From an uncultured Candidatus Nitrosopumilus sp. (GTDB taxonomy: Archaea > Thermoproteota > Nitrososphaeria > Nitrososphaerales > Nitrosopumilaceae), in assembly GCA_951812655.1 (NCBI GenBank), contig OX638319.1, forward strand, positions 1,403,620-1,467,619: DNA of 64,000 nucleotides, written 5' to 3'. The position numbers and the translations under genes are program-made. Below, piece after piece: positions 36,403 to 44,599 of the stretch. The notes under the pieces are model-generated. The model was given only the letters and a program-made list of their open reading frames with translations. It ran no database searches and was not told the DNA's origin. Each line of letters begins with the position of its first letter. Within the stretch, counting starts at the first letter, position 1.

Positions 36403-37219
36403 TTCATTCCCCACATTGTGGATTATGACGACCAGGATGATCAGTACAGTATATCAAGCAGCAGTTTGCACAGAACTTTCTGACCTTCATTCATGTCTTG
36501 TCATCTAGTATAATTGCATTTAAGAAGATTTCCCAATCTCATCAAACGAATGTACGGAACGCGTTCAATTGATGTTAAATTCCATGTTGTCCCATACGCC
36601 ACAAGGAGTAGGGGGGACTGACATTCTAGACACAGAAATGTCAGGCAATGCTCATCAAAGATTCCAAAAATCCTTTCCCTCACTCCTGAGCTTTCATGAC
36701 GGTTGGAGAAGAATTTACATTGATCAAAGTAAAAATAACAAAAGGAAAAACATGTCGGCCCTAAGGCTGACTCACGAACGTCCGAACCTAATTCTGGGCA
36801 TTGTATATGATTATCCTCGATGTATGTGTACGTGGACATGTTTGGCTCACTTATTCCCAAACTAGATAATGTATGCACATCTTCTTTTGCTGAATCTCAA
36901 GCCAGGAAAAACTATGAACGTGTCCTTTCTTGCAATCCGTCAAGATACAGTCATGGTGCAGGGAATTTGAACCATCATGGATGATATTCATATCGATCAT
37001 GGTGCAATGTTGTCTCGATCATCCCAATCCAATTAAATCTACATTAGATCCCAAGCAGTGGAATTAGTAGAAAGGTGTTATTCCCTTCTGTTATTTAGAT
37101 GATCTAAGATAACAGTCGAATAAATTGCAATAAATGTTGAATTTTTAATAGATAATTCCTGAACATTTGTTTAGTTTTTCTCTGATCTGATTATTATTTT
37201 ACTTTCACGTAATGATGTT
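36403..37219. other. Gene-poor stretch with decayed sequence
   Basis: 817 bp with overlapping long but unconvincing ORFs on both strands (36501-36878 minus, 36569-36865 plus). Neither has a recognisable domain. The plus strand at 36553-36620 is the decayed copy of the ORF at 36241. The rest shows no structured RNA that I can recognise. Confidence 0.4.
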
Positions 37220-37222
37220 ATG

Positions 37223-37336
37223 ATGATATCCCAGACCATCTGGAGATGTGTTGGATGTGAAGTAGTGCTGTTTCTAAACAGCGAAATTGCAATTTCCATA
37301 TGTCCCACATGCAAGACATTGATGAGCAAATATTAA
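37223..37336 (+). CDS. 37-residue zinc-ribbon miniprotein
   Basis: Reads IWRCVGCEVVLFLNSEIAIS then ICPTCKTLMSKY: two CxxC pairs 20 residues apart, nearly the same layout as the minus-strand ORF at 34979. An ATG three bases upstream (37220) is an alternative start. Confidence 0.55.
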   Translation: MISQTIWRCVGCEVVLFLNSEIAISICPTCKTLMSKY

Positions 37337-37395
37337 ACACATGTCATTGAATTAAATAAGAAAATTAGATGTTCAAATTATCATCATTATCAAAA

Positions 37396-37617
37396 ATGAA
37401 CGACTCCATCTAAAAAGAAGAATTTGAAGACCCTCATCAATATATTCAAATTTTGTATTCTCATCTCTTTTTCAATGAAATGATAAAGAGTCAATTAAAC
37501 ATCGAAGTAAAAGAGCAAGCCATTGAAAAATAGAAATACATTCTCAACAAATTTCGGGCCTATGCAAGATTCCTAAAATCCATCTCACATGCTATTACAA
37601 AGATTTTTTCTAATCTC
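37396..37617 (+). pseudogene. Small gene interrupted by two in-frame stops
   Basis: From the ATG at 37396, one frame gives a coherent helical sequence (EDPHQYIQILYSHLFFNEMI, then YILNKFRAYARFLKS) broken by TAA at 37411 and TAG at 37531. The second stop falls where Trp would fit (TGG to TAG). It looks like a decayed gene of about 70 codons. Confidence 0.35.
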
Positions 37618-38033
37618 TATTCGATATTTTTACTTTGTATTTCTTTCCAATGTTTCTGTATCATTTGTAACACTTCAAGGTATATTTTAAATTCTTCATT
37701 GGTGGTGTTTTTCCAAAATTCATCCCAATCCTGCATGGATTGTTTTGCTATTTCAAAATTAGAATTTCGAATCGAATATGCCCACATTTCAAAAAATTGT
37801 TGTGTTTGAATTGATGCAATTTGTTTTGTATTTTTCTCTCTAATCTGTTTTATTTTTTCCATCATTTCAAAGTTGGATGTCATGATTTTTTTCCAAACTA
37901 ACGGATAATTCAATGGGGAATTCACGTATTTTTTATGCCAATATTCAAAACTTTGTTTCATACTCTCTTCAAAAGAATTATCTGTAGAGAGAATATTTGA
38001 TTGAGATGTTTCATTATTTTCATTTGTCTTCAT
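37617..38033 (-). CDS. Helical protein, possibly phasin/PhaE-like
   Basis: A 138-residue all-helical protein rich in Trp, Gln and Met (FEYWHKKYVNSPLNYPLVWK, WDEFWKNTTNEEFKIYLEVL). The composition and repeated aromatic amphipathic helices resemble small phasin or PhaE subunits of polyhydroxyalkanoate granules, but no phaC is in the window, so this is a weak analogy. Confidence 0.4.
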   Translation of the reverse strand: MKTNENNETSQSNILSTDNSFEESMKQSFEYWHKKYVNSPLNYPLVWKKIMTSNFEMMEKIKQIREKNTKQIASIQTQQFFEMWAYSIRNSNFEIAKQSMQDWDEFWKNTTNEEFKIYLEVLQMIQKHWKEIQSKNIE

Positions 38034-38153
38034 TATGATAATATGTGAATTCTAAATGAAAAGAGTCATTCCATTAAATATTCACATCTATTCAAATTAA
38101 TCTAAAAAAGAGAATAAATTTAAAGAAAATTTTGGTGACACTTATCATTCATC

Positions 38154-38321
38154 ATGATGCATTATCATGTAAGAATGAATGAAGATTTTGCTGAATATAC
38201 AGAATGCATTGGGTGTGAATCACCACTGTTACTTTGTGACTGTAATTGTCCTAAATGTGGTAAAAGAGTGAATTGTGAATGTGAATTGATGCAAATTCAT
38301 CAGAATTATTTGCATTACTGA
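38154..38321 (+). CDS. 55-residue Cys-rich miniprotein
   Basis: Contains ECIGCESPLLLCDCNCPKCG and VNCECELM: nine Cys in 30 residues, enough for two zinc sites. It is preceded by an AT-rich promoter-like region. Not recognised as a named family. Confidence 0.5.
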   Translation: MMHYHVRMNEDFAEYTECIGCESPLLLCDCNCPKCGKRVNCECELMQIHQNYLHY

Positions 38322-38434
38322 TTTATTGTTGGATTGAAACATCTTAGAAATTCTTTATCATTATGGACTTGTATGGATTCAGCCACCATTTTGTGGATGT
38401 AAATTGAAGAAGGTAAATGTAGAAGATAGATTGT

Positions 38435-38959
38435 TTATTCTTGTTCAACAATAACATTCAAGGTCATACTTGTTAGAATATTGGGCAATGCCCGAATTGC
38501 CTTTGTAATTACTTTTTCTAACGTTTGATATCCTGGTGCTTCTACCTTACAAAGTACATCATAGAATCCAAATACCACATCTGCTTCTTTTACTTCTGGA
38601 ATGTGACTGAGATTTCTTAACACATTATATTCTTCTCCTTTTTCAGTATGAATCACAACATATGCTTGAGCTGAATTTCTTCCAAGCATTGCAGAGACAA
38701 TCTTCTCAGATGGTTGAAATAATTCTTCGGATTCTGAGCGGGTCAAAGTCATTGTGGAATGGATTTCAGGCATTTTACGTATTGTATCAGTCACTATGTC
38801 TTGGATTCCTTTCTCTGAATCAGATTCTACCTTTGCCACAATATCGTAGAGACCAAGCGTACCATGTGATTCGACAACACCGTCAATTGCGTTTAATGAA
38901 GAGAGAATGTTTCTTTCAGATCCCATGACACAGTTCATTAAAACATAAGCTGTTGCCAT
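38435..38959 (-). CDS. Tandem RAM-domain protein (Lrp/AsnC ligand domain without HTH)
   Basis: 174 residues made of two RAM domains (about 1-80 and 95-174), each with the AYVLMNCVMGSE / AYVVIHTEKGEE start and a G-LYD / GFYD turn before the third strand. No DNA-binding domain. Such stand-alone RAM proteins are thought to bind amino acids and modulate Lrp partners. It is followed 13 bp upstream by a single-domain paralogue. Confidence 0.8.
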   Translation of the reverse strand: MATAYVLMNCVMGSERNILSSLNAIDGVVESHGTLGLYDIVAKVESDSEKGIQDIVTDTIRKMPEIHSTMTLTRSESEELFQPSEKIVSAMLGRNSAQAYVVIHTEKGEEYNVLRNLSHIPEVKEADVVFGFYDVLCKVEAPGYQTLEKVITKAIRALPNILTSMTLNVIVEQE

Positions 38960-38972
38960 CTTGATACCTCAA

Positions 38973-39212
38973 CTAATTTTGTCCCTCTATTCCCATTAAC
39001 GTAAGCGTCGAACGAATTTTTGGAATCTTTCTAATCTTCCAGGTGATGGTCTCACGCAATGCCTCCACCTGACCCGATTCCACCTTGGTCATAATATCAT
39101 ATGCGCCAAAGGTTCCATGCACTTCCTTGACGCCTTCAATGGATTTTAATTCTGAAATCACTGCTTCCTCGGATCCTAGTTCACAGTTTATGAGAACATA
39201 AGCTGTTGCCAA
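38973..39212 (-). CDS. Single RAM-domain protein
   Basis: 79 residues: AYVLINCELGSEEAVISELK, VKEVHGTFGAYDIMTKVESG and a final IPKIRSTLTL strand. It is a paralogue of each half of the following gene and probably its operon partner. It may form decamers or mixed oligomers with the tandem protein. Confidence 0.8.
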   Translation of the reverse strand: MATAYVLINCELGSEEAVISELKSIEGVKEVHGTFGAYDIMTKVESGQVEALRETITWKIRKIPKIRSTLTLMGIEGQN

Positions 39213-39638
39213 TTATGATTTCACCTTCATACACAGAATATCATTTTGATATATTTAAATTATAATCCTTTTTTACTAAACAATTAACATATTAATCAAT
39301 TTTATATCAAACAAATATTTATCTTTTAGAGAAATTATTATTAAATAATTTATTCATAAAATAACAAAATCATAATTTTCATGAATAATTTTAATTCTTA
39401 AACAATGTCTGACTAATTGTTATCACGGTAAATGAAATGTCAATTTTTCGCCTACCAAACATTTGTAATGATTTTATTCATTTTGTTTTATTTTTCAATA
39501 TGTAATTCATAGATCTACATTTTCAATGAAACATAGCATAAGAATAATGAAAACCTGTCATATTTTCCAATATCAAATCAAACAAATTTTTTATTTTTAC
39601 ACCGTCAAGTTTATTGTATATATTGTGTTAGGGATTTC
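39213..39638. promoter_or_regulatory. Divergent AT-rich intergenic region with strong TATA-like box
   Basis: 426 bp between the RAM gene and the 36-residue membrane peptide. No gene is seen. A TATA-like TTATTGTATATATTG lies at 39611-39625, about 14-28 bases before the peptide's ATG, implying a nearly leaderless, probably strongly expressed transcript. Confidence 0.4.
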
Positions 39639-39749
39639 ATGGCAGAAGCTGGAGTTGCCGCATATGGTGCCGCAATTGGAGTTGCGATTACATTGGCAAT
39701 AGTGTTATTTGCACTTCGTGGAAAAGGACATCCTGAACCTCTAGATTAG
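39639..39749 (+). CDS. 36-residue single-helix membrane peptide
   Basis: Reads MAEAGVAAYGAAIGVAITLA then IVLFALRGKGHPEPLD: a Gly/Ala-rich transmembrane helix with a short charged tail, the shape of accessory subunits of membrane complexes. The TATA-like box just upstream supports real expression. Partner unknown; a respiratory or monooxygenase accessory role is conceivable but unproven. Confidence 0.5.
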   Translation: MAEAGVAAYGAAIGVAITLAIVLFALRGKGHPEPLD

Positions 39750-39934
39750 GAAAAGAGTCGGATCAAACCCCAATAATGTCACAAATGCGATAAGAAACTA
39801 CAACAAAGTCAGAGGATATTCCCCCCATGTGGAAAAGACAGCAGTTATGATGACATGAACAAAAGAATATGAAAACATCGTAACTCAAATCAAAACAATA
39901 ATCTTGAATCCACTGAACTTCAATCTTGTTGCTG

Positions 39935-40096
39935 CTACTTGGGGACTTTCAAATTGTAATTAAAGTATGGATATCGTACGTCATCCCATTTCATGAATGT
40001 GACACATACACTACAATACTCTTGGTCCTTGATGTATTTTGTTCCATCATAAGGTTTTGATGCCTTGTATTGGTCCAAGAACATGACATGTCCCAT
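39935..40096 (-). CDS. 53-residue small protein
   Basis: An ORF with one CSVC pair in the middle (DQEYCSVCVTFMKWDDVRYP) and no membrane segment. An aromatic-rich C-terminus (YPYFNYNLKVPK). It may dimerise through a shared metal. Not recognised. Confidence 0.4.
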   Translation of the reverse strand: MGHVMFLDQYKASKPYDGTKYIKDQEYCSVCVTFMKWDDVRYPYFNYNLKVPK

Positions 40097-40252
40097 TTCA
40101 ATTCATGAGATCCACGTATTGTTTTTAGTTTGATTCAAATTTGTTTGTTGTTTTAAAATAATTTGGACAAATGTCCAGAAATCAAGACATCGATAATAAA
40201 TCACATAATTTCCTAGATACAACGATTCTAATTGTTATGGTCTTGGCTTGAG

Positions 40253-40522
40253 ATGGGATTTGGGCTATTGGTAATAATGACGTTATTAGGTCTTGCAGTA
40301 AAACCCTCAAAAGAAAAAGATGCAATTACAAATGATGATGAAATTGCTCTAAACAAGGCAAGGCAGGAACTTGACAGCTATGACTATTATGAAATTGAGT
40401 CAGTAGAATCACTTGGAAAAAACACCACAGTAATTGCCAATACCGGATCTTTGGAAGTTGCCATAGACATTGATAACAAAACTGGGAAAACACTCAGCAA
40501 AGAAAAGATTGCAAGGCAATGA
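40253..40522 (+). CDS. Anchored PepSY-like small protein
   Basis: 89 residues from the ATG at 40253: hydrophobic N-terminal helix (GFGLLVIMTLLGLAV), then a charged domain ending GSLEVAIDIDNKTGKTLSKE, which matches the final strand-turn of PepSY-like domains (D-x-xTGK). An upstream TTG start would add seven residues with no gain. Confidence 0.45.
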   Translation: MGFGLLVIMTLLGLAVKPSKEKDAITNDDEIALNKARQELDSYDYYEIESVESLGKNTTVIANTGSLEVAIDIDNKTGKTLSKEKIARQ

Positions 40523-40584
40523 CATGACTTTAAGTTATTTTGAAAACTTTGAGAGGGATAAATGGATGGTTTAGGTGGGATGTG

Positions 40585-40752
40585 ATGGTAAAACTAAGAT
40601 GTAATGATTATGGATTTGAGTGTGATTTTGAAGTAGATGGGGATGAGGATCAGGTCATGGCACAGTTTATGCAACATAACAATGAAGAACACGGGATAGA
40701 CTATAGAAAAGAAGCCGTGAAACAATTCATATTGAGAAAACACTCCACATAG
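40585..40752 (+). CDS. DUF1059 family small protein
   Basis: 55 residues beginning MVKLRCNDYGFECDFEVDGD and continuing with QFMQHNNEEHGID. This is the DUF1059 pattern: Cys, G-F-x-C, then a helix ending HxxEEHG. The start at 40585 is chosen to match the family; an upstream ATG at 40540 adds 15 residues without similarity. Confidence 0.7.
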   Translation: MVKLRCNDYGFECDFEVDGDEDQVMAQFMQHNNEEHGIDYRKEAVKQFILRKHST

Positions 40753-40924
40753 TCCTCATAATATCTGTATTAGCACAAATCCCAACATATGTGGCCGTAG
40801 ATGCAACATCGGATACTTTCAAGGGAAATGATACATGCTTTGAATTTTATCTACTGTTTTGTAACTTTGGTTAAAACGTGTTTCTGATATTTGTTGTTCT
40901 GCTATTCTGATTATTTTTTCTGTC

Positions 40925-41257
40925 TTGTCTTTGCTGCAATCACTTTACTATTCCTATTCCTCTCGTAACAATTACAAGTTTGCACTAAGAACATCTTTGC
41001 TAATTGACAAAGATTTTGAAAAAAGAAAGAATACATTTGAATTTCTAAAACAAATCTACAGCATACGAAGTAATCTTGTTCATGGTTCTGAGATTTCTTT
41101 TGAGGGTCTTTTAGATGATGATTATGGAATAATACTAAGTCTTGAGAATATCGTAAAACGCGCTTTGTTAGTGTATGTTGAATTGGTGTATTCGGGATTA
41201 ACTAAAAAAGACATTATTGCAAAATTAGATTCAATGGCTTTAGGACTTTCCAATTAA
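40925..41257 (+). pseudogene. C-terminal fragment of a HEPN (ApeA-like) protein
   Basis: 110 codons from a TTG with no good start. The sequence ALRTSLLI, then KNTFEFLKQIYSIRSNLVHG, matches the C-terminal helix pair of ApeA-like HEPN domains, with RSNLVH as the RX4-6H catalytic motif. An intact homologue would be two to three times longer. The fragment ends about 65 bp before repeat copy C. HEPN RNases often belong to anti-virus systems. Confidence 0.5.
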
Positions 41258-41323
41258 AATTAATGATAAGGGGGTTTCCACTCAATTTTGAACCATTTTA
41301 GTTAGTGCAAAATCTTTGCCACT

Positions 41324-41391
41324 AACTATATCCCCAATAACATTGTGCTGGGGATATAGTTAGGGGTGATAAAAAAAGACCCACGTGGAAC
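41324..41391 (+). repeat. Partial copy (C) of the 96-bp element, abutting polB
   Basis: The central dyad AACTATATCCCC / GGGGATATAGTT with loop AATAACATTGTGCT and the right terminal repeat CCACGTGGAA are intact at the standard spacing. The left 29 bases (expected from 41295) do not match. Similarity to the second casposon polymerase resumes within three bases of the right end. Confidence 0.85.
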
Positions 41392-43615
41392 AAATGTGTT
41401 CTATCCCTATGTCTACAAAGCCCGAGCAAAATGTGTATCATTTAACTTGCCATACGAGTTAAGCAGACTTGCAGCATCATGGGGAACTGCACGAAAAATT
41501 CAGGATGCATTTTCAATGAAACTAGTTGATGGCATCCCACGTCTTCCCGCAATCAGGATAAAAAGCATAAATGGAAATGCGGCATTTGCCCAGTTTGCAA
41601 CTCCGCTGAGAACAAAAAGCGAGAAGAAGAAAGTTCCGACTCATAAGGTGTACCGAGGATACTTTCTTGATTTGAAAACACTAGGTTATGCGATGAGCAA
41701 CAAATCCTTTGATGGGATAAATGACCTTGCAAGAACATTTGAGGTTGATGCAAACTTGAAAAGCAAGAAGGGGATTACTGAAGCTGCAATCCGAAGCAAT
41801 ATGGACAAAACACTAACCGTGCACAACATCTATTGTAAGATTATTTCTGTGTTACAGGATACGTTTTTGGTAAAACCAAACAATGCAAACAAGTTGTATT
41901 CACCAGCTTCAATTGGGAAACTCTATCTTGAGAAGCTAAACATCAAGCCGTTCCTGGAGAAAAATCCAGACTTTTCAAAGAAGGTTATGGGACATTTGAT
42001 GTCTGCATTTTATGCAGGCAGAGTGGAAACAAGAATCAGAAAAACTCCCGTTCCAGTTACGTATCTGGACTGCACAAGCACCTATCCAACATTATTTTGC
42101 CTGATGGACATGTACTCGTTTTTGAGTGCAGAAAAAATTGAAAACTCTGTCACTACAGAACATACCCAGAAATTCCTTGATGATGTTGCCTTACAGAACA
42201 TTTCCAGAAAGGAAACATGGAAAAATCTTGCCACAATCTGCAAAATAGTTCCCGACGGCTCCATGATTGTGCCTGTGCGTTCCGGTTACGGCTCCAATAA
42301 AACCCAGAATACAGGCGTAGACTATCTCAAAAGCACTGATGGAACGAGCCTGTGGTATACGGTATCTGATTTGATAGCCTCAAAGTTACTTACAGGTCAT
42401 CCTCCGACCATCGAGAAGGCAATCACGTTTGTCCCCGTAGGAATACAGCAGAACATTCCTAATGAGGATGTGGAGATTTTCAAGGGAGTGACCGTCAATC
42501 CACGAAAGGGGAATTTCATCAAGCAGTTAATCAAGAAGCGATTGGATATGAAGCAATCGTCATCATCCTCTGTAAATTCTGAAATTGACAAAACGATACA
42601 GAACACGATAAAAATAATTGCAAATACCGCTGCTTATGGAATACACATTCAGGTAAACTCTGAAAAATCTGAGAAGCAGAAAGAACCCGTAACGGTTTAT
42701 GGTATTGATGATGAACCGTTTTCAGTAGATCAAAGCACTCTGGCAAGAAAGGAAATTCCTGCAAAACATTTCAATCCCGTATTAGGAGTGTTCTTGCCTG
42801 CCGCTGCAAGGTTGGTTTTGGCAGCAGCTGAAAGCATAGTTACGTCACACAGGGATGGATATGTGGCTTACATGGATACTGATTCCATAATGGTATCGCC
42901 AAAGCATGCAAAAGAAATTCAGGAGTTTTTTCAGAAACTCAATCCATATGAAAACAAGTACGTGCAGGTTTTCAAGGTTGAAAAATCTGATGATGGAAAA
43001 CTGCTGGAGAACGTGTTTTTCTTTGGAATTTCTTCGAAGAGGTATGTTCTGTTTGAACACGATAATGCGGAAAACAAATTCAATATTCACAAGTTTACGT
43101 CTCACGGATTTGCACATCTATTGGATGTGAATGCAGAGAAATGGTGGAATGACATACTTGCAATGCATTACTTTCCAGAAAGAAGGCAGGACATACTTGG
43201 CAAGTATGATGACAAGTATGCAGCATCTGAGATGAGCATCACGACGCCAAACGTGCTGAAGAGATTTTCCAAACTCAGACCATTCAACAAAATACTTGTC
43301 GGTGCAGGATACAAAAGCGACGACAAGGGCAACGTGGTAATTCCAACCTTGCCACATATTGATGCAAAAAATAGAGAATGCATTCAGTACATGCCATTTA
43401 CGAATTATTCTACAGGTGAGAATTATTCAGACTCTGTGGATACTGTTCCCTACTGGAAGCCACTGAACGAAACACTAGATGACTATGCCAACCACAAGGA
43501 GGTAAAGTCATGTGGAGATGTGGGATTGTTGCCCCGATTACGCATGAAAATAGACAAAAACCTGATAAAATATGTGGGAAAGGAGGTATCAAACATCGAT
43601 GCTTCCAACATCTAG
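41366..43615 (+). CDS. Casposon-type family-B DNA polymerase, N-terminally truncated copy
   Basis: 749 codons. The polymerase motifs are intact: YLDCTSTYPT (motif A, D235), KIIANTAAYG (motif B, K416/N420) and YMDTDSIMV (motif C, D504/D506). The roughly 180 residues between A and B fit an insertion such as the TPR regions of protein-primed polymerases. Compared with the copy at 62074, about the first 115 residues (Exo I region) are missing. The first nine codons here are read out of the right end of repeat C. The twin copy is very similar throughout. It may still polymerise but lacks a complete proofreading domain. Confidence 0.9.
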   Translation: MIKKDPRGTNVFYPYVYKARAKCVSFNLPYELSRLAASWGTARKIQDAFSMKLVDGIPRLPAIRIKSINGNAAFAQFATPLRTKSEKKKVPTHKVYRGYFLDLKTLGYAMSNKSFDGINDLARTFEVDANLKSKKGITEAAIRSNMDKTLTVHNIYCKIISVLQDTFLVKPNNANKLYSPASIGKLYLEKLNIKPFLEKNPDFSKKVMGHLMSAFYAGRVETRIRKTPVPVTYLDCTSTYPTLFCLMDMYSFLSAEKIENSVTTEHTQKFLDDVALQNISRKETWKNLATICKIVPDGSMIVPVRSGYGSNKTQNTGVDYLKSTDGTSLWYTVSDLIASKLLTGHPPTIEKAITFVPVGIQQNIPNEDVEIFKGVTVNPRKGNFIKQLIKKRLDMKQSSSSSVNSEIDKTIQNTIKIIANTAAYGIHIQVNSEKSEKQKEPVTVYGIDDEPFSVDQSTLARKEIPAKHFNPVLGVFLPAAARLVLAAAESIVTSHRDGYVAYMDTDSIMVSPKHAKEIQEFFQKLNPYENKYVQVFKVEKSDDGKLLENVFFFGISSKRYVLFEHDNAENKFNIHKFTSHGFAHLLDVNAEKWWNDILAMHYFPERRQDILGKYDDKYAASEMSITTPNVLKRFSKLRPFNKILVGAGYKSDDKGNVVIPTLPHIDAKNRECIQYMPFTNYSTGENYSDSVDTVPYWKPLNETLDDYANHKEVKSCGDVGLLPRLRMKIDKNLIKYVGKEVSNIDASNI

Positions 43616-43621
43616 GAGTTA

Positions 43622-43884
43622 CAGGAGATTCTGGTAGTTGTACCGTCTATGACAATCTCGAGGAGAGGATACTTGGGATTAGACCGAGGGATTCACACAG
43701 ATTTGGAATATCCAGAAGCAACCTGATTGCAATACAAAGGAAAATCAAATGTAAGGACTCACAGGTAAAACTCCAGAAAGGAACCGTCAGAAAACTCCGA
43801 AAGGCATTTTCTGATGCTGTTTCGGGAAATTTCCGGAATGATAGAAAAACTATGATTGAACCGGAGGTGATAATGAAACAATGA
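43622..43884 (+). CDS. ORF with casposase-like C-terminal HTH
   Basis: An open frame (continuing from 43510 inside the polB 3' end) whose unique part reads LEERILGIRPRDSHRFGISR then SNLIAIQRKIK. It lines up with the casposase tail LREKILNMTPEERKRFGINK followed by STLWHIRKNL. No ATG starts the unique part cleanly, so it may be a remnant or be translated by readthrough/coupling from polB. The stop overlaps the next ATG (ATGA). Confidence 0.45.
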
Positions 43885-44312
43885 CCGGAATGATAGACGA
43901 GAATGCCGGATTGATAAATCAAGATGCCGGATTGATAACTGACAACACCGGAATGATAGAAAGTTCTACCGGAATGATAGACGAGAATGCCGGATTGATA
44001 ACCGAAACTAATGACACAAAACATATCGTAAACGGGAGAAGAAGACGGAGTAAGGAAAGGGGAAAGGACAGCAAACCGAGAAACTTTCCACTACATACGA
44101 TGAAGAATCTGCCACAGTTCAGAAATAAATCTCATCAGGAAGTTAGACAGTACATACTAGAAAAGAAAGGAGTAGATATTGGCAGTAACTTTGACTTTGG
44201 AAATTTAATGTTGGGGGTTTTTGTGGTACTTGCAATCATTGCAGGGACAATCGGTATCGCAAAATGGTTGCAGCAGCGACAAGAAACAAAAAAATTAGAA
44301 ATACCTAATTAG
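43881..44312 (+). CDS. Membrane protein with heptad repeats at N-terminus
   Basis: 143 residues. The first 42 are six 7-residue repeats of the pattern (T/A)G(M/L)I-x-x-x (TGMIDEN, AGLINQD, AGLITDN, TGMIESS, TGMIDEN, AGLITET). A basic stretch (GRRRRSKERGKDSKPR) and a C-terminal helix (about 112-132) follow. It is coupled to the upstream ORF by ATGA. The coding repeats are also perfect 21-bp DNA repeats (separate entry). Function unknown; a membrane-tethered DNA-associated protein is possible. Confidence 0.6.
   Translation: MTGMIDENAGLINQDAGLITDNTGMIESSTGMIDENAGLITETNDTKHIVNGRRRRSKERGKDSKPRNFPLHTMKNLPQFRNKSHQEVRQYILEKKGVDIGSNFDFGNLMLGVFVVLAIIAGTIGIAKWLQQRQETKKLEIPN
43885..44010 (+). repeat. 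Six 21-bp tandem repeats (iteron-like) inside a coding region
   Basis: CCGG(A/T)ATGATAG or CCGGATTGATAA begins at 43885, 43906, 43927, 43948, 43969 and 43990, exactly 21 bp apart (two helical turns). A further single copy lies at 43832. The core is almost the reverse complement of the TTATCAATTCGG repeats at 17.6-18.1 kb. Confidence 0.85.
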
Positions 44313-44364
44313 GCAAATCTAATTTTCGCATTATTTTTAAACCACGTTGCACATAGTATGCCTC

Positions 44365-44547
44365 ATGGAAAACAAGTCATGTAAAATTTGCAACTCTAAA
44401 CTAGAAGTGGAAAGAGTATGCAAGGTATGTGCTGAGCCAACAAGACTTTTCTGCCACACTTGTGGGATCATGGCAGAAAAAAGAATGCATTCTGCATGTA
44501 TGGTAGCAGATGTCAATTCTATGTTGGTGCAAACCCATTCCCACTAG
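44365..44547 (+). CDS. 60-residue Cys-rich zinc protein
   Basis: CKICNSKLEVERVCKVCAEP then LFCHTCGI and MHSACM: four Cys pairs or partners giving two zinc sites. It is a clear paralogue of the protein at 46688 (same spacing and HSxCM ending). The ATG at 44365 is preferred to 44347 because of the homologue and a TATA-like TTTTTAAA upstream at 44334. Confidence 0.65.
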   Translation: MENKSCKICNSKLEVERVCKVCAEPTRLFCHTCGIMAEKRMHSACMVADVNSMLVQTHSH

Positions 44548-44599
44548 CATCATTTTTTTATTTTATTTTTTTAAACAAGCTATTCTTTACCATATCTAA

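Noticed and set aside
36501-36878. Two long opposing ORFs in the gene-poor stretch
   Set aside because: Neither has a recognisable domain, plausible start context or signal; the region looks decayed.
42845-43357. Minus-strand ORFs inside the polymerase gene
   Set aside because: They are antisense shadows: no domain patterns and codon structure follows the polymerase frame.
43885-44010. 21-bp repeats as a CRISPR array
   Set aside because: The repeats are directly contiguous at 21 bp with no unique spacers of constant length, and they lie in an open reading frame.
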